From Rickettsia endosymbiont of Cantharis rufa (GTDB taxonomy: Bacteria; Pseudomonadota; Alphaproteobacteria; Rickettsiales; Rickettsiaceae), in NCBI RefSeq assembly GCF_964026445.1, contig NZ_OZ032150.1:310001-374000 (forward strand): 64,000 nt of DNA, written 5' to 3'. The notes below the pieces were generated by a model. That model did no database searches. It worked only from the letters and a program-made list of their open reading frames with translations, and had not been told where the DNA came from. The position numbers were made by a program, and so were the translations under genes. Positions 9,718-19,803 of this stretch are shown piece after piece; the stretch's first letter is position 1, and every line of letters begins with the position of its first letter.

Positions 9718-11219
9718 TTATGTTAAAATAGTATCATATATGTTATTATCTTGTCCCTGTACAGCGAGTTCCTGATCATGGGCAGACTTATTTAAGTCGT
9801 CTGTTTCTACTGCTATCTTGCTCTCCGCCTTATTATTTGATATATTTAGATGATGTCTGGTTATAGTTACTTTTGAATGCATTAGTTTTTCTAACTCATG
9901 ATCATCAGCAACAAGAGAGATGGCAAGCTGCACAGGGGTCAGGGAGAGATTATTTGGGACATAAATATCTACCTCGCTATTACTAAATAATAATTTTGCT
10001 ATATCCATATAATGGTATTGTAGTGCCAAATGCAAAGCGGTATCGCCATCATCATTTACTGCATTTACATTCACCCCTGCATCTAGCAATAATTTTACGA
10101 TATTTATATGATTATACTTTGTTGCAATATGTAATGCAGACTGAGCATCGTCATTTTTTATATCCAAATTAATATTAGAGCTAGTAATAAGTAGTTCAAT
10201 TATTTCTTTCTTAGGTTCCTTGGCGAGTATCGCATAAATTAAAGGAGTATTACCCTTGTTATCGCGGATATTGGGATCTGCTCCATTGTTAATTAGAGCT
10301 GTTGCAACCTCCTGTAAACTGTTCTGAGAGGCAATATGTAATGGAGATGTTCCATCGACATATGACGTAATATTAAGATCAGCACCGAATGCAAGCAACA
10401 TATTAAATAGTTCTATGTTATCATCTTCTAATACAGCAATAATGATTGGTATATCACCAATATTAATATTTGGATTATTTACATATTTCAACAATACTTT
10501 AATTACGCCATTATCTTTCATATATATGATTGCATTGAGAAGTGCTAAATCGAAATCTGGTGTGTTGCGACTGGTGCAATTGGATTCACTATTATAACCA
10601 ACTAATAAATCTAAAAAATTTTCTAATATCTTGAGATCAATACTACCCGCGCGTTGCTGAGTAAAAAAATATTCTAGTTTACATTGAATATAGTATGCAC
10701 CGTCATATGCTGCAGCAGTATTACTATTGCATTGTAAGTACTTACCAAATGTACTACGTTCATTTCTAATAATTGTATCTACCATGTAATCAACCGTGAT
10801 ATTATCACTTAATATATCCGTTAAATCATATAGTGTGCGATCTGTTAAGAAATCAGTAGTAGTATATGTTATGACACCATCCTTTGTCACTGATCCCCAT
10901 GATGCAATACCTACATTAAAACCCAAGTCATATAAAAATTGTTCCTGAGGTGTAATATTGGTACTTGCGTGATAATGCATTATCGACCTACATAGTGCAT
11001 CGTCAGCGCACAAAGTGTCTTCGAGATCCAGTTTATGTGTATGAGCTATAATAATAGTTCCTACTTTAAACTTATACATCATGTCATGCACCGCTCCAGA
11101 ATGACATGTCCATAGCTGAATATACAATGGATAATCTGATAAAGTTTGTAATAATGTATGATAATTTAGAAATTCATATTCTATATTAGACGAGATAGAT
11201 ATACTATACTGCCCATTAT
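9718..11219 (-). pseudogene. Ankyrin-repeat protein with possible caspase-fold N-domain, 5' end cut off by IS1
   Basis: The frame is open from the IS1 copy B boundary (11219) to the stop at 9718. A TTG at 11127 gives 469 residues, but coding signal continues upstream with HYGQYSISI and NYHTLLQTLSDYPLYIQLWT, so the true start is lost. At least five ankyrin repeats lie in the C-terminal half, for example DGTSPLHIASQNSLQEVATA, NGADPNIRDNKGNTPLIYAI, DAQSALHIATKYNHINIVKL and DGDTALHLALQYHYMDIAKL. The upstream domain has HYGQ and a hydrophobic strand followed by WTCHSGA, which resembles the His/Cys arrangement of caspase-like (CHAT/C14-type) peptidases; this is tentative. A shortened product may still be made. 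Confidence 0.7.
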
Positions 11220-12050
11220 GGCCGCGCCCCCGTATTGCAGCTTAGCATGAATAGTCTATAATCCTCAAACAGTAATAAGAGAGAATTATAGTTAAGGAGT
11301 TATGACAAGAATATATGTTAAGTGTAGATCAAGAATAGATGTTAAGTGTAGATATTGTAACGACACAGAAAAAGTAGTAAAGGCGGGATATTCAATTTCA
11401 AAACAACAGAGATATCAATGCAAGCAGTGTAATCGATATTTTTAACTGTAATATATTAATAATGCCTCTAAGCCTGGAGTCAAGACTCAGATAGTAGATA
11501 TGTCAATCAATGGCTCTGGAGTTAGGGATACAGTAAGAGTATTAAAAGTGGGTATCAATACGGTTATCCGTGTTTTAAAAAAATCTAGCGTTAAAAAAGA
11601 TAAATCATTCTATCAATACGATAGAAGTAATTATTGCTCCTGAAATAGATGAACAATGGCCTTATGTACAGAATAAATCCAAACAAAGATGGCTTTGATA
11701 TTCTTTGGATAAGATTTTGTTAAAAGTAGTTGCTTATACTTTTGGTACAAGATGTGATAGCACATCAGAATCATTACTGAAAAAAAACCGGAGGATTTTA
11801 AGGTTACTTTTTACTTTACAGATGGATGGGGAAGTTATGCTAGGTTATTAGATCCCAAAAAACACATTGTTAGTAAAAAATATACTCAACGGATAGAACG
11901 GGGTAACTTAAATCTTAGAACAAGATGCAAAAGACTGACACGTAAAACAATTTGTTTTTCCAAGTCATTGGATATTCATGATAAAGTCATCGGAACTCTT
12001 ATTGAACGTATAGCATTTAATACCCACATCTGCAAAATGGAGGTGCGACC
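11220..12050 (+). mobile_element. IS1-family element, copy B (defective)
   Basis: The left end is GGCCGCGCCCCCGTATTGCA and the right end is ATGGAGGTGCGACC. InsA/InsB-like frames are broken by stops after NRYF, a TGA in RWL*YS (11696-11698) and an A-run frameshift near 11780. It keeps TGG in DGWGSY. It cuts the ankyrin gene on its left. The right flank is an unrelated IS3 orfA remnant and no target duplication is visible, so the flanks have probably been rearranged. Confidence 0.88.
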
Positions 12051-12323
12051 CCCTCTCGATTGTAGTTTTCCCCAAATCCTTCGCTAGTTCATCATTCTGT
12101 TCCTTAAGTCTATTAATTTGCTCTTGATATTCACTAACTACCTTGGCTGGCTCAAATGCTATCGCTGCATTTGATAAAACTGCTTCTTTCAATGTGATAT
12201 GCTATTGCTGCTAACCTCATATTTAGATGATAACTGTGATATTGTTACATCCTCTTTTAATAATTCTAACACTATCCTTGTCTTCTCTTTAGCACTGAAA
12301 TTCCGTATCTGTTTTCTTGTCAT
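12051..12323 (-). pseudogene. IS3-family OrfA remnant
   Basis: From an ATG at 12323 the minus strand reads MTRKQIRNFSAKEKTRIVLE, then LLKEDVTISQLSSKYEVSSN and a frame break, then EAVLSNAAIAFEPAKVVSEY and QEQINRLKEQNDELAKDLG. This is the helix-turn-helix plus leucine-zipper layout of an IS3-type OrfA. It is unlike the OrfA of the three intact copies in this window. The 3' end is lost at the IS1 boundary. Confidence 0.65.
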
Positions 12324-12412
12324 TTTATATCCTATAAGTTATTGCCTGCATTCTAACTTATTACCAAGATACACCAACTATTTTTTGTCCAATTTTTTCA
12401 GTTCATTATAAT

Positions 12413-12769
12413 TTGAATGCAAAGGCATATGCAGCTCGCACTACAGTTATAGCTGATCTTCTTTTTACTACTCCAACTGTGATAATTCAACCGGTTAGCG
12501 GCATAATATTAGTAAATATGCTTGGCTATAATTATTCTGATTTACGGCTTATCTTAACTTTTATCGGATACATAATCACCGGTAGTTGTTGGCTTCCAGT
12601 GGTATGGATTCAAATTAAACTACGAAATATGGCACTTGAAGCATTAAAACAGCGAACCCACCTACCGAAAAAATATTATAAATTATTTAAATTATGGTTC
12701 TACCTAGGTTGACCAGCATTTATCAGTCTGATTATTATTTTTTTCTTAATGGTATTTAAATCATTATAA
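12413..12769 (+). pseudogene. DUF2269-family membrane protein, N-terminus lost and internal TGA
   Basis: The frame reads AARTTVIADLLFTTPTVIIQ, then PVSGIILVNMLGYN and GSCWLPVVWIQIKLRNMALE, ending FKLWFYLG. This matches the middle and C-terminus of DUF2269 integral membrane proteins. A TGA at 12710-12712 stands where the family has Trp (GWPAF). The same frame then continues PAFISLIIIFFLMVFKSL to a TAA at 12767. The N-terminal helix is absent. There are three or four membrane segments. Family function is unknown. Confidence 0.65.
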
Positions 12770-12874
12770 CACTAGTTTAGGATAAATTTTATGTTGTCCT
12801 GTGGTTCAAGCCGGTGTTGTTATGTGGATACCACCTCATCATTACGAGCAGACATTGTTGTGCAGACATTTAAT

Positions 12875-12968
12875 CGTCATTGCGAGGAAATTACGAAGTA
12901 ATTGACGAAGCAGTCTCAGGATATTTGACGAGATTGCCACGTCGAGGCTTTGCCTCTCCTCGCAATGA
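12875..12968. repeat. RPE-type palindromic repeat (CGTCATTGCGAGG family)
   Basis: It begins CGTCATTGCGAGGAAATTAC and ends in CTCCTCGCAATGA, with internal GCAGTCTCAGG and GAGATTGCCACG blocks. The same family occurs at 14311, 20371, 36143, 48669 and 59653. It lies in the intergenic space downstream of clpX. Confidence 0.8.
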
Positions 12969-12991
12969 AAGAAAAAACGATCCACACATAT

Positions 12992-14269
12992 TTATGCCGG
13001 TATATCCTCAATAATCGGTTGTTTTTTATTTGATTTTGTAGAAATGAGAGAAGTCATTATCGGTTCTGCTAAGCCGTTAACTACTTCTTTTGTAATAGTA
13101 ACACGCTGTTTTTTTAGCTCAGCAACTTTATACATACTATCAAGCAAAAGATGCTCAAGTATTGAACGAAGTCCCCTTGCTCCCGTCTTCTTAGCTAAGG
13201 CTTTTTCGGCAATAGCTTCTAAAGCTGAATCACCAATTACAAGCTCAGCATCATCAAGCTCGAATTGTTTTTGATATTGCTTTACTATAGCATTCTTAGG
13301 CTTAGTTAAAATTGTAATTAAAGCTTGCTTATCTAATTCGTCTAAAGTCGTAACGATAGGTAATCTACCGATAAATTCAGGAATTAGACCAAATTTAGTT
13401 AAATCCTCAATCTCTAGAGATTTAAGAATCTCGCTATTATTTTTCTCTTTATCTATATTTACGTTAGCTGCAAAACCTATAGAACTGTGATTAGTTCTTG
13501 CGGTTATAATGCTGTCAATCCCCATAAAAGCACCACCGCAAATAAATAAAATATTTGAAGTATCTAGTTGAACAAAATCCTGTTGGGGGTGTTTCCTACC
13601 GCCTTGAGGAGGCACGGAAGCAACTGTCCCTTCCATAATTTTAAGTAGTGCTTGTTGCACTCCTTCTCCTGATACATCTCTAGTAATAGAAGGGTTCTCC
13701 GATTTACGGGCAATTTTATCAACCTCGTCAATATAAATTATACCTTTTTGTGCTTTTGCTATATTAAACTCTGCTGCTATTAATAAACGTAGTAAAATAT
13801 TTTCAACATCTTCACCGACATAACCGGCTTCCGTTAAAGAAGTAGCGTCTGCCATAGTAAAAGGTACGTCTAAAATTTTAGCAAGCGTTTGAGCAAGTAA
13901 AGTTTTTCCTGAACCGGTAGGACCGATCAGTAAGATATTCGACTTACTAAGTTCAACCTCATTATTGCCGGATTGTACATATTCAAGTCTTTTATAATGG
14001 TTATATACCGCTACTGCCAAAATCTTTTTCGCTTGATCTTGTCCAACTACGTAATCGTTTAGAATCCCACATATTTTTTGCGGCGTTGGAATTGAAGAAG
14101 TAATTTGCTTTAAGGCAACTTTACTTTCTTCTTTCATAATATCCATGCATAAGTCTATACATTCATCACAAATAAATACCGCAGGACCTGCTATTAGTTT
14201 TTTTACCTCATGCTGTTTTTTACCGCAAAACGAGCAAACTAATTCTTTTTTATTAACTTCTACTACCAT
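12992..14269 (-). CDS. clpX: ATP-dependent Clp protease ATP-binding subunit ClpX
   Basis: This 425-residue AAA+ unfoldase feeds substrates to ClpP. An N-terminal zinc-binding domain has C12, C15, C34 and C37 (CSFC and CDEC). Walker A is GPTGSGKT (116-123), Walker B is IIYIDEVDK, and the pore/IGF region and sensor motifs (GARGLRSI) are present. The length is normal and the frame intact. It lies upstream of an RPE repeat and downstream of another. clpP is not in the window. Confidence 0.97.
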   Translation of the reverse strand: MVVEVNKKELVCSFCGKKQHEVKKLIAGPAVFICDECIDLCMDIMKEESKVALKQITSSIPTPQKICGILNDYVVGQDQAKKILAVAVYNHYKRLEYVQSGNNEVELSKSNILLIGPTGSGKTLLAQTLAKILDVPFTMADATSLTEAGYVGEDVENILLRLLIAAEFNIAKAQKGIIYIDEVDKIARKSENPSITRDVSGEGVQQALLKIMEGTVASVPPQGGRKHPQQDFVQLDTSNILFICGGAFMGIDSIITARTNHSSIGFAANVNIDKEKNNSEILKSLEIEDLTKFGLIPEFIGRLPIVTTLDELDKQALITILTKPKNAIVKQYQKQFELDDAELVIGDSALEAIAEKALAKKTGARGLRSILEHLLLDSMYKVAELKKQRVTITKEVVNGLAEPIMTSLISTKSNKKQPIIEDIPA

Positions 14270-14310
14270 TAATTTTCTTTTTTTACGTTTATTTTAATAA
14301 TTCTTATTAT

Positions 14311-14403
14311 CGTCATTGCGAGGAAATTACAAAGTAATTAACGAAGCAATCTCAGGATATTTGGCGAGATTGCCACGCAGCCTACGGCTGCTCGCAATGA
14401 CGG
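14311..14403. repeat. RPE-type palindromic repeat
   Basis: The arms CGTCATTGCGAGGAAATTAC and GGCTGCTCGCAATGACGG face each other. It is close in sequence to 12875-12968, so the two copies bracket clpX. Confidence 0.8.
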
Positions 14404-14424
14404 CTTAAGTATACACAACAATAC

Positions 14425-14976
14425 TTATACTACTCTTGCATACATATAGTAATCTTTATGCTCATTTGCAACTATTTCGTATTTTTTAAGGATTCCCTCC
14501 CTAACGAAACCGCATCTCCCAAGAAGATTAATCGAACGAGAATTATCTGTAATAACTGTTGCTTGGACTCTTACAATGCCTATATAATAAGCAAATTTCA
14601 AGATATTTTTTATAGATTTTAACATTATACCTTGCCCCCAAAAATTAGGATCTAGATCATAGCTTATTTCTGCTCTGTGATGTTCTAGATTTATTACATT
14701 AAAACCCGCAGTACCTATTAATTTATTATCGTCTTTCAAAGCAATTCCCCAATAAAAACTTCTATGATTTTTATATAAACTAGACCAATAACGTACTTCG
14801 CCTTGGGCTTCTTCTAAGTCTTTAGGTCTATTACTATCAGTTATATAAATAGCCATTTCCGACTTACTCATATAATTAAAATAATCCTGCACATCCTCTT
14901 CAACTAACTCTCGTAAAACTATATCATTTAGGTCGATAACAGGAAAAGGGGTATATAAATATTCTCTATTTATCAT
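14425..14976 (-). CDS. GNAT-family N-acetyltransferase (RimJ/RimL-like)
   Basis: This 183-residue protein has the layout of RimJ/RimL-type acetyltransferases: [58 protein letters not shown] (acetyl-CoA-binding region) and [20 protein letters not shown]. Substrates in this family are protein N-termini or small amines; none can be assigned here. The start overlaps the queC stop by 4 bases (14973-14976), so the pair is translationally coupled and co-transcribed. Confidence 0.85.
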   Translation of the reverse strand: MINREYLYTPFPVIDLNDIVLRELVEEDVQDYFNYMSKSEMAIYITDSNRPKDLEEAQGEVRYWSSLYKNHRSFYWGIALKDDNKLIGTAGFNVINLEHHRAEISYDLDPNFWGQGIMLKSIKNILKFAYYIGIVRVQATVITDNSRSINLLGRCGFVREGILKKYEIVANEHKDYYMYARVV

Positions 14977-15656
14977 ACATACTTAATCGGATCATGTACA
15001 TTATTCTTTTTAAAAGCATCAAGCCTTATCATGCAAGCAAGGCAATTACCGCAAGATAAATCATCTTCCGTAGGATCGTAACATGAAATTGTATTTTTGT
15101 AGTTAACTCCAAGCTCAAGCCCTATTTTAATTATTTGCTCTTTAGTCATATCAATTAAAGGCGTATGAATGATAATTTTTTCTCCATGCACCCTTATATT
15201 AGTTGCTAAATTTGCCATTGTTTCAAAAGATTTAATATATTCAGGGTGACAATCAGGATAATTTGCCGAATCACTAGTATGTACGCCTATAAAAATGTCT
15301 TTTGCCCCTATTACTTCCGCATACCCTAGTGCATAACTTAAAAATATCGTATTACGAGCAGGTACGTATGTAACCGGTACATCTTCAGGTAGTTCGTTTG
15401 TATTATGGTAATGCGGAACATCTATATTATCATCAGTTAAAGCAGAACCACCAAAAGCCCGTAAATCTATATCAATAATCTTATGCTGCTTAATGTTATA
15501 TTCTATAACTAAATCCTTAACTCTCCGAAGTTCTGCATTGTTACGCTGCCCATAACTAAAACTCATAGCATAAATTTCATAACCCATTTTTTGGACTATT
15601 GCAAGAACCGTGGCAGAATCAGCTCCACCGCTAATTAAAATAACTGCTTTTTTCAT
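14973..15656 (-). CDS. queC: 7-cyano-7-deazaguanine (preQ0) synthase QueC
   Basis: This 227-residue enzyme makes preQ0 from 7-carboxy-7-deazaguanine in the queuosine tRNA-modification pathway. The PP-loop [10 protein letters not shown] is at residues 9-18. The C-terminal zinc site includes C188, C197, C200 and C203 ([18 protein letters not shown]). The length is typical. The 5' end overlaps the decayed hicB frame by 26 bases and the 3' end overlaps the GNAT gene. Confidence 0.95.
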   Translation of the reverse strand: MKKAVILISGGADSATVLAIVQKMGYEIYAMSFSYGQRNNAELRRVKDLVIEYNIKQHKIIDIDLRAFGGSALTDDNIDVPHYHNTNELPEDVPVTYVPARNTIFLSYALGYAEVIGAKDIFIGVHTSDSANYPDCHPEYIKSFETMANLATNIRVHGEKIIIHTPLIDMTKEQIIKIGLELGVNYKNTISCYDPTEDDLSCGNCLACMIRLDAFKKNNVHDPIKYV

Positions 15657-15903
15657 TGTTTACCGATAAAGTTAATTTTTGAGATACTAAAGCATTAAAG
15701 CTAATTTTTGCCCTAAGTGCTTCCAGTACCAAAGCTCGATGTATACGTTTGTCTACTCTAACATTAAACTGTCCACTATATTCTTTCCTAGCCGATGCTA
15801 GGGGAATAGATTGATTATGACTTATATAACTTTCTTTCATTAAAGCTCACGCTTCTTGTAATTCTTGCAGTGCTTTTTCAGGTGAATTTCCAAAAGCCGA
15901 TAC
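15631..15903 (-). pseudogene. hicB: HicB-type antitoxin, front lost to IS1 and internal TGA
   Basis: Reading from the IS1 copy C edge, the minus strand gives SAFGNSPEKALQELQEA, then TGA (15847-15849), then ALMKESYISH and the ribbon-helix-helix part YSGQFNVRVDKRIHRALVLE. HicB proteins have the N-domain ending in an AFGDTPEEAL motif, then a Trp-containing link, then this DNA-binding tail. The TGA most simply replaces a TGG. The last 69 residues could still be translated from the ATG at 15840 as a lone DNA-binding domain. No hicA remains beside it. Confidence 0.7.
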
Positions 15904-16738
15904 GGTCGCACCTCCATTTTACAGATGTGGATATTAAAAGGCTATACGTTCAATAAGAGTTCCGATGACTTTATCATGAATATCCAATGACTTGGAAAAA
16001 CAAATTGTTTTACGTGTCAGTCTTTTGCATCTTGTTCTAAGATTTAAGTTACCCCGTTCTATCCGTTGAGTATATTTTTTACTAACAATGTGTTTTTTGG
16101 GATCTAATAACCTAGCATAACTTCCCCATCCATCTGTAAAGTAAAAAGTAACCTTAAAATCCTCCAGTTTTTTTCAGTAATGATTCTGATGTGCTATCAC
16201 ATCTTGTACCAAAAGTATAAGCAACTACTTTTAACAAAATCTTATCCAAAGAATACCAAAGCCATCTTTGTTTGGATTTATTCTGTACATAAGGCCATTG
16301 TTCATCTATTTCAGGAGCAATAATTACTTCTATCGTATTGATAGAATGATTTATCTTTTTTAACGCTAGATTTTTTTTTAAAACACGGATAACCGTATTG
16401 ATACCCACTTTTAATACTCTTACTGTATCCCTAACTCCAGAGCCATTGATTGACATATCTACTATCTGAGCCTTGACTCCAGGCTTAGAGGCATTATTAA
16501 TATATTACAGTTAAAAATATCGATTACACTGCTTGCATTGATATCTCTGTTGTTTTGAAATTGAATATCCCGCCTTTACTACTTTTTCTGTGTCGTTATA
16601 ATATCTACACTTAACATCTATTCTTGATCTACACTTAACATATATTCTTGTCATAACTCCTTAACTATAATTCTCTCTTATTACTGTTTGAGGATTATAG
16701 ATTATTCATGCTAAGCTGCAATACGGGGGGGCGCGACC
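15904..16738 (-). mobile_element. IS1-family element, copy C (most complete InsB reading)
   Basis: The ends are GGTCGCACCTCC and GGGGCGCGACC. This copy keeps TGG at both diagnostic Trp sites, and its A-run after RVL is longer (nine A). InsA and InsB parts are therefore in one frame for 100 residues (RVLKKNLALKKINHSINTIE, then APEIDEQWPYVQNKSKQRWL). An A-run shift still ends it at LLKKTGGF. It cuts hicB on its left; vapBC lies to its right. There is no target duplication. Confidence 0.88.
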
Positions 16739-16881
16739 CAGTTTGTCCATATAAATAATTATATTGCAATTAAATAAAATTATGAACAAAAAAAATTATT
16801 CAAGAATTAAAGAATATAGAGTAAAAATCATACTTGTAAATTTCTTACTTTTAGTATACATTAATTCTAATGATAAAATTA

Positions 16882-16897
16882 TTTCATAATTATGAAA
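16882..16897. promoter_or_regulatory. 16-bp perfect palindrome over the vapB start
   Basis: TTTCATAATTATGAAA is its own reverse complement and covers the vapB ATG (16892). VapB antitoxins commonly repress their own operon through palindromes near the promoter or start, so this is a candidate operator. It is AT-rich, so chance is possible. Confidence 0.4.
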
Positions 16898-17116
16898 ATA
16901 TCTACTAAAAGACAAATTACCATACCTATTGATATCAGAAGTAAATTAGGAATGCTGCCTAACACTGAAATTTCTTTCATTTTATATAAAGATGGAGTTT
17001 TTATTAAAAAAGAAAAAAATTCCAATCAAAGAGGTATAAAATTAATACAACAATTATCAGGTAAAAGTACATCAAGCATGTCTACCGATGAAATAATGAA
17101 ATTAACTAGATCATGA
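16892..17116 (+). CDS. vapB: VapB/AbrB-type antitoxin
   Basis: This 74-residue protein has an N-terminal swapped-hairpin AbrB-type DNA-binding domain (MKISTKRQITIPIDIRSKLG) followed by a flexible tail (STDEIMKLTR) that would bind the toxin. Its stop overlaps the ATG of the PIN-domain frame (ATGA, 17113-17116), the usual antitoxin-toxin coupling. The frame is intact although the partner toxin is broken. Confidence 0.82.
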   Translation: MKISTKRQITIPIDIRSKLGMLPNTEISFILYKDGVFIKKEKNSNQRGIKLIQQLSGKSTSSMSTDEIMKLTRS

Positions 17117-17520
17117 TTTTAGTCGATAGTAATATAATACTAGATATTATAACTTTTGATAATAATTGATATGAGCGCTCTTCAAACAAACTTAAATTAC
17201 TCTCGCAATTTCACGAACTTATAGTTAATGATATTATTTATACTGAAATATCAATTGGGTTCAAAAGGATAGAAGGGTTAGAGGCTACAATAACTGAAAA
17301 TTTTTTTAAACTTACTCCTATGTCTACAGGGGCATTGTTTTTAGCAGGTAAAGCCTTTCAAAAATATAAATTGAATGGCGGTATTAAAAATTCAATATTA
17401 CCGGATTTTTTTATTGTTGCTCATGCGAGTATATTAAAGATAGACTTATTAACAAGAGATGTAAGTCGATATAAAACGTATTTTCCAAAAATAAATCTTA
17501 TTACCCCTAAATATTCTTGA
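17113..17520 (+). pseudogene. vapC: VapC-type PIN-domain toxin with internal TGA
   Basis: The frame starts MILVDSNIILDIITFDNN, then TGA at codon 19 (17167-17169), then YERSSNKLKLLSQFHELIVN, IYTEISIGFKR, FLAGKAFQKYK, ILPDFFIVAHASI, LLTRDVSRYKTYFP and a stop at 17518. VapC proteins usually have Trp at the TGA site (the DPNW/EW motif). PIN acidic residues D5, E in YTEI, D in LPDF and D in TRD are all present, so one substitution alone interrupts the gene. Restart after the stop would lack D5 and should be inactive. Confidence 0.8.
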
Positions 17521-17561
17521 CTAAATCCTCCTGATAATCTAAATTTAGGTTGTTAATTTAT

Positions 17562-17639
17562 GGCGAGTGTAGCTCAGTTGGTTAGAGCATCAGGTTGTGG
17601 TCCTGAGGGTCGCGGGTTCGAACCCCGTCACTCGCCCCA
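17562..17639 (+). tRNA. tRNA-His (anticodon GTG)
   Basis: A complete cloverleaf is present. The acceptor stem GCGAGTG pairs with CACTCGC, preceded by the His-specific extra G at 17562 opposite C73. The anticodon stem TCAGG/CCTGA encloses GTG (17597-17599), and the T-arm GCGGGTTCGAACCCCG... is standard. CCA is encoded (17637-17639). Confidence 0.97.
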
Positions 17640-17667
17640 TTTTCTTTTCTTCATACAAAATAATCAA

Positions 17668-17812
17668 TAGACCTCTTTCATAACCCGCCTTATAAAGAGG
17701 AATTTGAAGGAAACACGGAACGCAGCACCGCAGCACAAAAAGTACGTGAGGATGCGAGTACCGGATTGGCGTACAAATTACCTTTAGAAGGAGGTTATGA
17801 AATAGGTCTAAT
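17668..17812. repeat. Palindromic repeat upstream of the ABC exporter
   Basis: The outer arms TAGACCTCTTTCATAACCCG and GGAGGTTATGAAATAGGTCT are near reverse complements. The centre contains GTACGTGAGGATGCGAGTAC and GGATTGGCGTACAAATTA, shared with the element at 26318-26462. Frame-open sequence through it adds 15 false residues to the gene downstream. Confidence 0.7.
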
Positions 17813-19541
17813 GGATATCAAACTTTTATATAGACTGGCTAAATATCTAAGGTTCTATAAAAAAGACTTGATCATCGTTATGATCTCTTTACTTAGCGTA
17901 TCAGCTTCATTATTACTAATCGGTAGTGTTTTTAGAAATTTAGTTGATAAAGGTTTAGCTGAAGATCATATTTTATCGGTTGATAAATCTATATTGTATA
18001 TTTCCTTATTAATTATTATCTTAAGTATTGCCAGTTTTTTTCGTTCATATTTTATCAATAATGTTGCCGAAAAAACTGTTAATCAAATAAGAAAAGAGGC
18101 CTATAGTAATTTAATTAATTATGAAATTAAAGAATTTGAAGAATTAAGAATCGGCGATATAATTTCACGTTTAACAAATGATATAGATCAAATATCTACG
18201 CTCATTGTTAATTTCTTATCTTTCTTTATTCGAAATTCGGCGATGCTAATCGGCGGTATTACGTTAATGTTTTTTGAAAGCTTCAAACTTGCTTCTATAG
18301 TAATTATTACCATTCCTATCTTATTAATTCCTTTAATTAAATTCGGCAAGCATGTTAAAGCTTTGTCTAAAAAAGCTCTAGAATCTAAGTCACTTTTAGC
18401 ATCAGATATTGATGAAACTTTTAATAATATTAGAGCTATTTATGCTTTTAACAATCAAGCAAATAAAATTACCGATTTTGACATTAAACTACAAAGTTAT
18501 TTAACATACTGCAAAACCCGTTTAAAAATTCGTGCTTTATTTTTCGCGATTTCAATATCCGTTATATTTCTTGCAATTACTTTAGTCGTTTGGATTGGAG
18601 TCTTGGATATAGTTAAAGGTAATCTATCAGCAGGACAAATTATATCATTTATTTATTATGCAATTATTGCCGGAGTTAGCTGCGGCGGTATTTTTGAACT
18701 ACTAAGCGAGATACATTTACCTGTTACAGCCCTTGAGCGAATAATTACAATTATAGATAAGTCGCCTATAGCACATAATGATTATTTAGAATTAAATAAT
18801 TCCGACTCAATCTCGATAGAATTTAAAAATGTAGATTTTTCCTATCATTCAAGACCTAATTTAAGAATTATCAACAACATGTCTTTCAAGATAAATGCCG
18901 ATAAATTTATTGGGATTGTAGGTAGATCAGGCGCAGGAAAAAGTACCATAATTCAGCTATTATTACATTTTTACCGACAAGAAAGCGGCGCTATTCTTAT
19001 TAACAATCAAGATATAGCTTATTTAAATCCTATCGAAATCCGTAAATTAATCGCTTATATACCCCAAGAAGCTAGTATTTTTTCTGGTACTATAAGATCA
19101 AATATTATATTCGGTAACGATGGAGCAAGCAATAATGAAATAGAAGAAGTAATAGAAATTACAGGAATCGCAAAATTTGCAGATAAAATCCATGACGGTA
19201 TCAATGCTAAAATAGGTGAAAAAGGCGCTAGATTATCAGGAGGACAAAAACAGAGGATAGCTATTGCTAGAGCATTACTTCGCAAGCCGAAAATTTTACT
19301 TCTTGACGAAGCAATGAGTGCATTAGATACGATGAGCGAGCAAAAATTATTAACAGCTATAAGAAAAATGATGAAAGGAAAAATTATTATATCAATCGCT
19401 CACCGAATTAGTAGTATAGAATCAGCTGATAATATTTTAGTAATAGACAAAGGACTAGTAGCTGCTAGCGGAACACATAATAATTTATTACAAAATTCAG
19501 AAATTTATTGCAATATTTGTAGAGAGCAGCTAACAGTATAA
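17811..19541 (+). CDS. ABC exporter, MsbA-like (fused membrane and ATPase domains)
   Basis: From the ATG at 17811 (MDIKLLYRLAKYLRFYKKDL) this is a 576-residue half-transporter. About six membrane helices (residues 20-290) are followed by an ATPase domain with Walker A GRSGAGKST (371-379), signature LSGGQKQRIAIARAL, Walker B ILLLDEAMSALD and the H-loop AHR. The frame is open 45 bases further upstream, but that part is repeat-derived, so I prefer the internal start. It probably flips lipid A core or another lipid; related rickettsial proteins are annotated as MsbA or multidrug exporters. A homodimer in the inner membrane is expected. Confidence 0.88.
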   Translation: MDIKLLYRLAKYLRFYKKDLIIVMISLLSVSASLLLIGSVFRNLVDKGLAEDHILSVDKSILYISLLIIILSIASFFRSYFINNVAEKTVNQIRKEAYSNLINYEIKEFEELRIGDIISRLTNDIDQISTLIVNFLSFFIRNSAMLIGGITLMFFESFKLASIVIITIPILLIPLIKFGKHVKALSKKALESKSLLASDIDETFNNIRAIYAFNNQANKITDFDIKLQSYLTYCKTRLKIRALFFAISISVIFLAITLVVWIGVLDIVKGNLSAGQIISFIYYAIIAGVSCGGIFELLSEIHLPVTALERIITIIDKSPIAHNDYLELNNSDSISIEFKNVDFSYHSRPNLRIINNMSFKINADKFIGIVGRSGAGKSTIIQLLLHFYRQESGAILINNQDIAYLNPIEIRKLIAYIPQEASIFSGTIRSNIIFGNDGASNNEIEEVIEITGIAKFADKIHDGINAKIGEKGARLSGGQKQRIAIARALLRKPKILLLDEAMSALDTMSEQKLLTAIRKMMKGKIIISIAHRISSIESADNILVIDKGLVAASGTHNNLLQNSEIYCNICREQLTV

Positions 19542-19550
19542 ATGGAGTAT

Positions 19551-19686
19551 GTCATTCCCGCGTAGGCGGGAATCCAGAAAAATAACTCTAATATTGATGA
19601 AGAAGTTACATATCTGATAAAATAGCATATAGAAAGCTCGTTTTTTTATATGTTTTACTGGATTCCTGCCTACGCGGGAATGACAT
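19551..19686. repeat. RPE-type palindromic repeat
   Basis: The left arm GTCATTCCCGCGTAGGCGGG and right arm CCTGCCTACGCGGGAATGAC are near-perfect complements flanking an AT-rich middle. It begins 9 bases after the exporter stop. Confidence 0.85.
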
Positions 19687-19803
19687 ACACCGATCCACAC
19701 AAGTAAAACTTCACAGGAATGACAATAAAGTAGATAATTGATATATTTGTTACAATAAAAGTTCCTCGGTATAAAAAAATTTAAATGTTTAATATAATTT
19801 AGC

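Noticed and set aside
11965..12192. 75-residue minus-strand frame
   Set aside because: It is a chimera: its first part is the IS3 OrfA remnant and its last part is antisense IS1 sequence.
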